Assembly: GCA_944390485.1 (NCBI GenBank)
Contig: CALXPQ010000005.1
Location: 1 to 64,000, forward strand
Direction: 5' to 3'
DNA length: 64,000 bases
Origin: Veillonellales bacterium
GTDB lineage: Bacteria; Bacillota; Negativicutes; Veillonellales; Dialisteraceae
The notes beneath the pieces were generated by a model. The model searched no databases. It was not told where the DNA came from and worked only from the letters and a program-made list of their open reading frames with translations. Positions 61,063 to 64,000 of the stretch are shown piece after piece. The translations under genes were made by a program, and so were the position numbers. Positions within the stretch are counted from its first letter, which is position 1. Each line of letters begins with the position of its first letter.

Positions 61063-61111
61063 ATGATGTGCCCCGCCGCACAGCCGCAGCGGGAAGCATC
61101 CCCCTTATCCT

Positions 61112-61846
61112 TTATTTCTGATGGCTCAGGTCGATCGACGCGACGAAGGTGCGGAGATCCCGCTCCGCCGCGCGCCGCGCCGCTTCCGTCACCATGTCCG
61201 TCAGCGCGTAGGTGAGGAGCTGCCGGCTGTCATCGCTGGTGATGAGCACCACCGTGCGGTAGTGGTCTCCGTCGCGGTACATGTAGCCCCGGCCGTAGAG
61301 CGGCAGGATGAGCCCTTCCGAGGAGAGCACGATCCGCGCGCCCGCGGTGTACATGACGAAATTCACGTCCCCTGCGCGGCGCACGGGCTCCATGTCCTTC
61401 AGCGTGACTTCCAGATGCGCCCCGGTGCCGCCCACCATCTCGTCCGCCCAGCGGGAGACCGCCGCCTGCACCGCCTGATGGAGGACCGCCGTCTCGTCGA
61501 AGAAGGAACGGTTCACCGCCGCCAGCCCCGCCAGCTCTTTCTCCGTCTGCCGGTACCGGAAATACGGAGCGAAGGCCGCTTCTTCCGCGGGCCGCCCTTC
61601 GGTGGAGGCGGAGATCACGTACCCCGCGAGGTACATGCCGCGCCGTCGCAGGTCCGCCACGAGCTGCCCCGCCGTGTAGGCGTAGCGCTCCCCGAGGAAT
61701 TCCGCGTACTGTGTCCCCGGGAGCTCCCGGTACGAGACCATCGGCGGGAGCGCCGCCGCGGCCGCCTCCGTCAGGTCCGACGCGCCCGCCGGGGCCGCAG
61801 CCGCCGCGAAGAGGAGCGCCGCCAGCGCGATGCCTTTTCCCGTCAT
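61112..61846 (-). CDS. Secreted protein of unknown function (cluster gene 4)
   Basis: A 244-aa protein with a signal peptide (cleavage near GAS-DL, residue 23). The body has MVSYRELPGTQYAEFLGERYAY, FVMYTAGARIVLSSEGLILPLYGRGYMYRDG and a closing helix. Strand-turn patterns such as RTVVLITSDDSRQLL resemble the other proteins of this cluster. The ATG overlaps the previous gene's stop (ATGA). No catalytic motif is seen; probably periplasmic. Confidence 0.65.
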   Translation of the reverse strand: MTGKGIALAALLFAAAAAPAGASDLTEAAAAALPPMVSYRELPGTQYAEFLGERYAYTAGQLVADLRRRGMYLAGYVISASTEGRPAEEAAFAPYFRYRQTEKELAGLAAVNRSFFDETAVLHQAVQAAVSRWADEMVGGTGAHLEVTLKDMEPVRRAGDVNFVMYTAGARIVLSSEGLILPLYGRGYMYRDGDHYRTVVLITSDDSRQLLTYALTDMVTEAARRAAERDLRTFVASIDLSHQK

Positions 61847-62619
61847 AGTTTTTCCCTCCTCAGCTGATACAGCCCGTAGAGGAGATCGTCGTCGAGCTGC
61901 CGGCCCGACTCGTGGCTCCCCGTGAAGATCAGGAAATAATACCGGCCTGCCGGGTTCCGGAAGAGCACGGACTCCATCCACGCCGGCGCGACGAAGCCCC
62001 TCTCGGTGGTGATGACGAATTTCACGTTCTGCTGCCACCGCACGGTGCCGTCGTCATTGTGGTAGGCCTTCCACGGCGAAGCGTCGAGGATGCGGAAATC
62101 CACGTCCTCCCCGGGCTGCCCCTCCGAGGCACGCCGCGCGGCCTGCCGGAATTCATCGAGGGTGATCATCACCTGGGCGCGTTTCCCCGTCTCCGCGCCG
62201 GGGCGGAACGCCGCGTCCCAGAAGGCGCGCTCTTCTTTTTTATCTTTCCGGAAGAGCTCGTCCCCGTCGCCGGAAAAGACCACGCAGGTCATGGTGTACA
62301 CGCCGCTGGGGAGCGTCTTCACCAGCTGATAGATGCGGGCGTTCGCCGCGGGGGAATCCGCCGTGCCGTCCGCCACAGTCATCCCCTCGGGCATGGTGAG
62401 GAACCGCATGAGCTCCGTCCGCTTCGTGCGCCCGCCCTCCGGATGGGCCATGCTCTGCCGGAGCATCGCCTCCACCGCCGTGCCGGAGCCGTCCGTCACC
62501 TGCACGCCGTCCGGGAAGGGCACCGTCCCCAGTCCGGGGATGGTCATATCGTCCGCATGGACCGTCGTCCCCGCCGCGAGGGCCGCCGTCAGGACGAGCG
62601 CCGCCAGTGCCGCCTTCAT
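61843..62619 (-). CDS. Secreted protein of unknown function (cluster gene 3)
   Basis: A 258-aa protein with a signal peptide (cleavage near VHA-DD, residue 22). The mature part begins MTIPGLGTVPFPDGVQV, which is echoed by YLPGGIVMPLGGDVEV in cluster gene 2, and ends with FRNPAGRYYFLIFTGSHESG. It overlaps both neighbours by ATGA. The shared opening, size and coupling suggest a family of related envelope proteins. Confidence 0.65.
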   Translation of the reverse strand: MKAALAALVLTAALAAGTTVHADDMTIPGLGTVPFPDGVQVTDGSGTAVEAMLRQSMAHPEGGRTKRTELMRFLTMPEGMTVADGTADSPAANARIYQLVKTLPSGVYTMTCVVFSGDGDELFRKDKKEERAFWDAAFRPGAETGKRAQVMITLDEFRQAARRASEGQPGEDVDFRILDASPWKAYHNDDGTVRWQQNVKFVITTERGFVAPAWMESVLFRNPAGRYYFLIFTGSHESGRQLDDDLLYGLYQLRREKL

Positions 62620-63422
62620 GACGCGGCCTCCCCGTCCGGAGCGCCGTCCGTTTCTTCCGCCGTCTCCGCCTGCGCCGATTCCTCCGGTGTCTCCGCCGCC
62701 GGGAGCGGGCTCGTGTCGCGGGACCGGCCCAGCCCCTTTTCCAGACGGGGCAGGAAATAGTCCGCGCCGCCCGGCAGGGCGAGGAGGAGCGTATACGCCT
62801 CGCCGCGGCGGCCGTCCTGCACGGCGTAGGCCGCGGTGAAGGGCAGGTTCAGGTTCCACTGGCCGGCGAAGACCAGCGCCGCGGTGCCCCACTTGTAGGG
62901 CACGCCCTGATCCGAGACGCCTTTCCGCAGCGGAGCCGCTTCCACGAGGGAGAAATCCCCCGCGGTGATCTCCGCTTTGCGGACAGATTTCCGGCCGCCC
63001 GCCAGCGGCAGATCCGGCTCCTCCGCTTCCGCGAGAAGCTTCCCGATTTCCGCCTTCTCCCGATCGCTCACGTAGAGGGAGAGGACGATGGCCTCCGTAT
63101 CCCCGCCCTTGCCGGACAGACGCTCGAAGCGGCCCTCCTCGAAGATCCGCGCCAGGAGCGACGCCAGCCGGTCCCGCTTCGCGCCGTCCTCATAGAGGCG
63201 CAGGCTGTCGATGGCGCCCGCCAGCCGCTCCTCGGATACTGCATTCTTCATCTGCCCCGCGAGGAGCCCGCCCCAGAAGGACGTCTCCGCCGAGGACACT
63301 TCCACATCGCCGCCGAGGGGCATGACGATCCCTCCGGGGAGATACAGATCGTCCGCGCCGGCCGCCGCTGCCCCGGCCCACAGCCAGGCCGCGCACGCCG
63401 CCGCACCGAGCCACCGTTTCAT
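62616..63422 (-). CDS. Secreted protein of unknown function (cluster gene 2)
   Basis: A 268-aa protein with a signal peptide (cleavage near AAG-AD, residue 23). After DDLYLPGGIVMPLGGDVEV come mixed strands and helices, and the C-terminus is a low-complexity Glu/Ala/Thr/Pro stretch (EESAQAETAEETDG). GAGAGGAGG precedes the ATG at 63422. It overlaps cluster gene 3 and lies 135 bp after the partial gene 1. Confidence 0.65.
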   Translation of the reverse strand: MKRWLGAAACAAWLWAGAAAAGADDLYLPGGIVMPLGGDVEVSSAETSFWGGLLAGQMKNAVSEERLAGAIDSLRLYEDGAKRDRLASLLARIFEEGRFERLSGKGGDTEAIVLSLYVSDREKAEIGKLLAEAEEPDLPLAGGRKSVRKAEITAGDFSLVEAAPLRKGVSDQGVPYKWGTAALVFAGQWNLNLPFTAAYAVQDGRRGEAYTLLLALPGGADYFLPRLEKGLGRSRDTSPLPAAETPEESAQAETAEETDGAPDGEAAS

Positions 63423-63557
63423 GATTTCCTCCTCTCTGCGCACCGCGCACTGCCGTATGTCACCCTGATTGTACCGGAAAGGCCGGCCGCCTTCAAGGGA
63501 CGCAAAAATGCGGCTTCCGGACCGGAGCCGAAGCCCCTCCGCCAAAGCCGCGTCCCG

Positions 63558-64000
63558 TTATCCCGCCGTCTGCACGCACCGCCGCACGAGGCGGTCGCCC
63601 GCTTCCTGCGCGGCGTCCTTCTGGCTGTCGTTCGCGCTCACCGCGATCAGGCGGTACCCGTCCGCCGATTTCCAGAGGTACGCCCGCACGTACTGCGGGA
63701 AGACCCAGCCGTCCATATAGAGGAGCACCCGCCCGCCGGTGGTGTACACGAGAGCATCCCCCGTGTCCCGCATGAGGTGGAGCGCTTCCACGCTGCGGAG
63801 CTCCGTGTGCAGGATGGAGTACGGCATGGGCTCGCCCGTCTCCCGGCGCGTCTCGGCGATGCTCTCGAGGATGGCCTGATTCAGCATCGCCCCCGCATTG
63901 CCCAGCATGTGATTGAAGGCGGCGATCTTCTGCACGCCCTCCGGCGTGACGGTCTTCCCGTCCGCGCCGAAAAGGCCCGCGAAGAGCGCGTCCATCTCCG
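63558..64000 (-). CDS. Partial protein of unknown function (cluster gene 1, cut by window edge)
   Basis: At least 147 codons are open to the window edge; the N-terminus is missing. An in-frame ATG at 63995 has no visible site and would leave out any signal peptide, so the gene probably starts outside. The part seen has YTTGGRVLLYMDGWVFPQYVRAYLW and DGYRLIAVSANDSQ, which parallels VMYTAGARIVLSSEG and HYRTVVLITSDDSRQ in cluster gene 4, so the two look like paralogues. Confidence 0.6.
   Translation of the reverse strand, partial: EMDALFAGLFGADGKTVTPEGVQKIAAFNHMLGNAGAMLNQAILESIAETRRETGEPMPYSILHTELRSVEALHLMRDTGDALVYTTGGRVLLYMDGWVFPQYVRAYLWKSADGYRLIAVSANDSQKDAAQEAGDRLVRRCVQTAG

Overview
The window is about 64 kb of GC-rich bacterial chromosome that looks like a diderm Firmicute of the class Negativicutes. 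The reasons are an outer-membrane lipid A set (lpxC-fabZ-lpxA) and an OmpH/Skp-like chaperone, found beside Firmicute traits: a ytfI-ytfJ (DUF2953/GerW) pair, a WYL regulator, four YjbE-type TerC proteins, a THF riboswitch before folT and a preQ1-I-like leader before queC. The genus cannot be read from the sequence. No rRNA, tRNA, CRISPR array or IS element was seen.

Layout. 0.4-3.5 kb: nitroreductase, then lpxC-fabZ-lpxA. 3.6-8.9 kb: a five-gene minus-strand operon holding a ferric-iron-type (Fbp/Afu) ABC transporter between a TIM-barrel isomerase and a PHP phosphatase. 9.2-18.9 kb: HD phosphohydrolase-thiD-sixA, a DUF2157 pair, uspA, an MBL hydrolase, an orphan RelB/DinJ antitoxin, tcdA, a glyoxalase-like gene and tyrS. 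19-23.5 kb: a non-coding repeat block, then sbcCD. 23.6-25 kb: a tiny hydrophobic peptide gene, nfo and a candidate small RNA. 25-33 kb: an ABC exporter, phoA with a coupled secreted protein, ompH, ytfJ-ytfI, a WYL regulator and a PAP2 phosphatase. 33-36.5 kb: four tandem terC paralogues. 36.8-45.4 kb: argGH, a Sel1 protein, korAB and queCDE. 46-50 kb: a clearly AT-rich three-gene island (nuclease-like, 802-aa TPR-like, DUF697-like). 50-56.4 kb: gyrB, a GT51 glycosyltransferase, a secreted hydrolase, mnmA and a PAP2 phosphatase. 56.4-64 kb: folT, feoA-feoB-feoX, TauE and a coupled run of secreted proteins cut by the window edge.

How it fits together. Most genes sit on the minus strand in tight operons with ATGA-type overlaps and strong hairpin-T terminators. 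Many promoters have an extended -10 (TGnTATAAT) with no clear -35. The phoA promoter and the Afu-like operon carry the same 11-bp-period Pho-box-like array about 85 bp before the start codon. This suggests the transporter operon scavenges organophosphate (sugar phosphate) under phosphate control and is not an iron importer.

The least explained parts are the AT-rich island at 46-50 kb, the candidate small RNA at 24.8-24.9 kb, the peptide gene at 23.7 kb and the structured repeats at 0.1-0.3 and 19.1-19.6 kb. All statements come from reading the sequence; no database search was possible.
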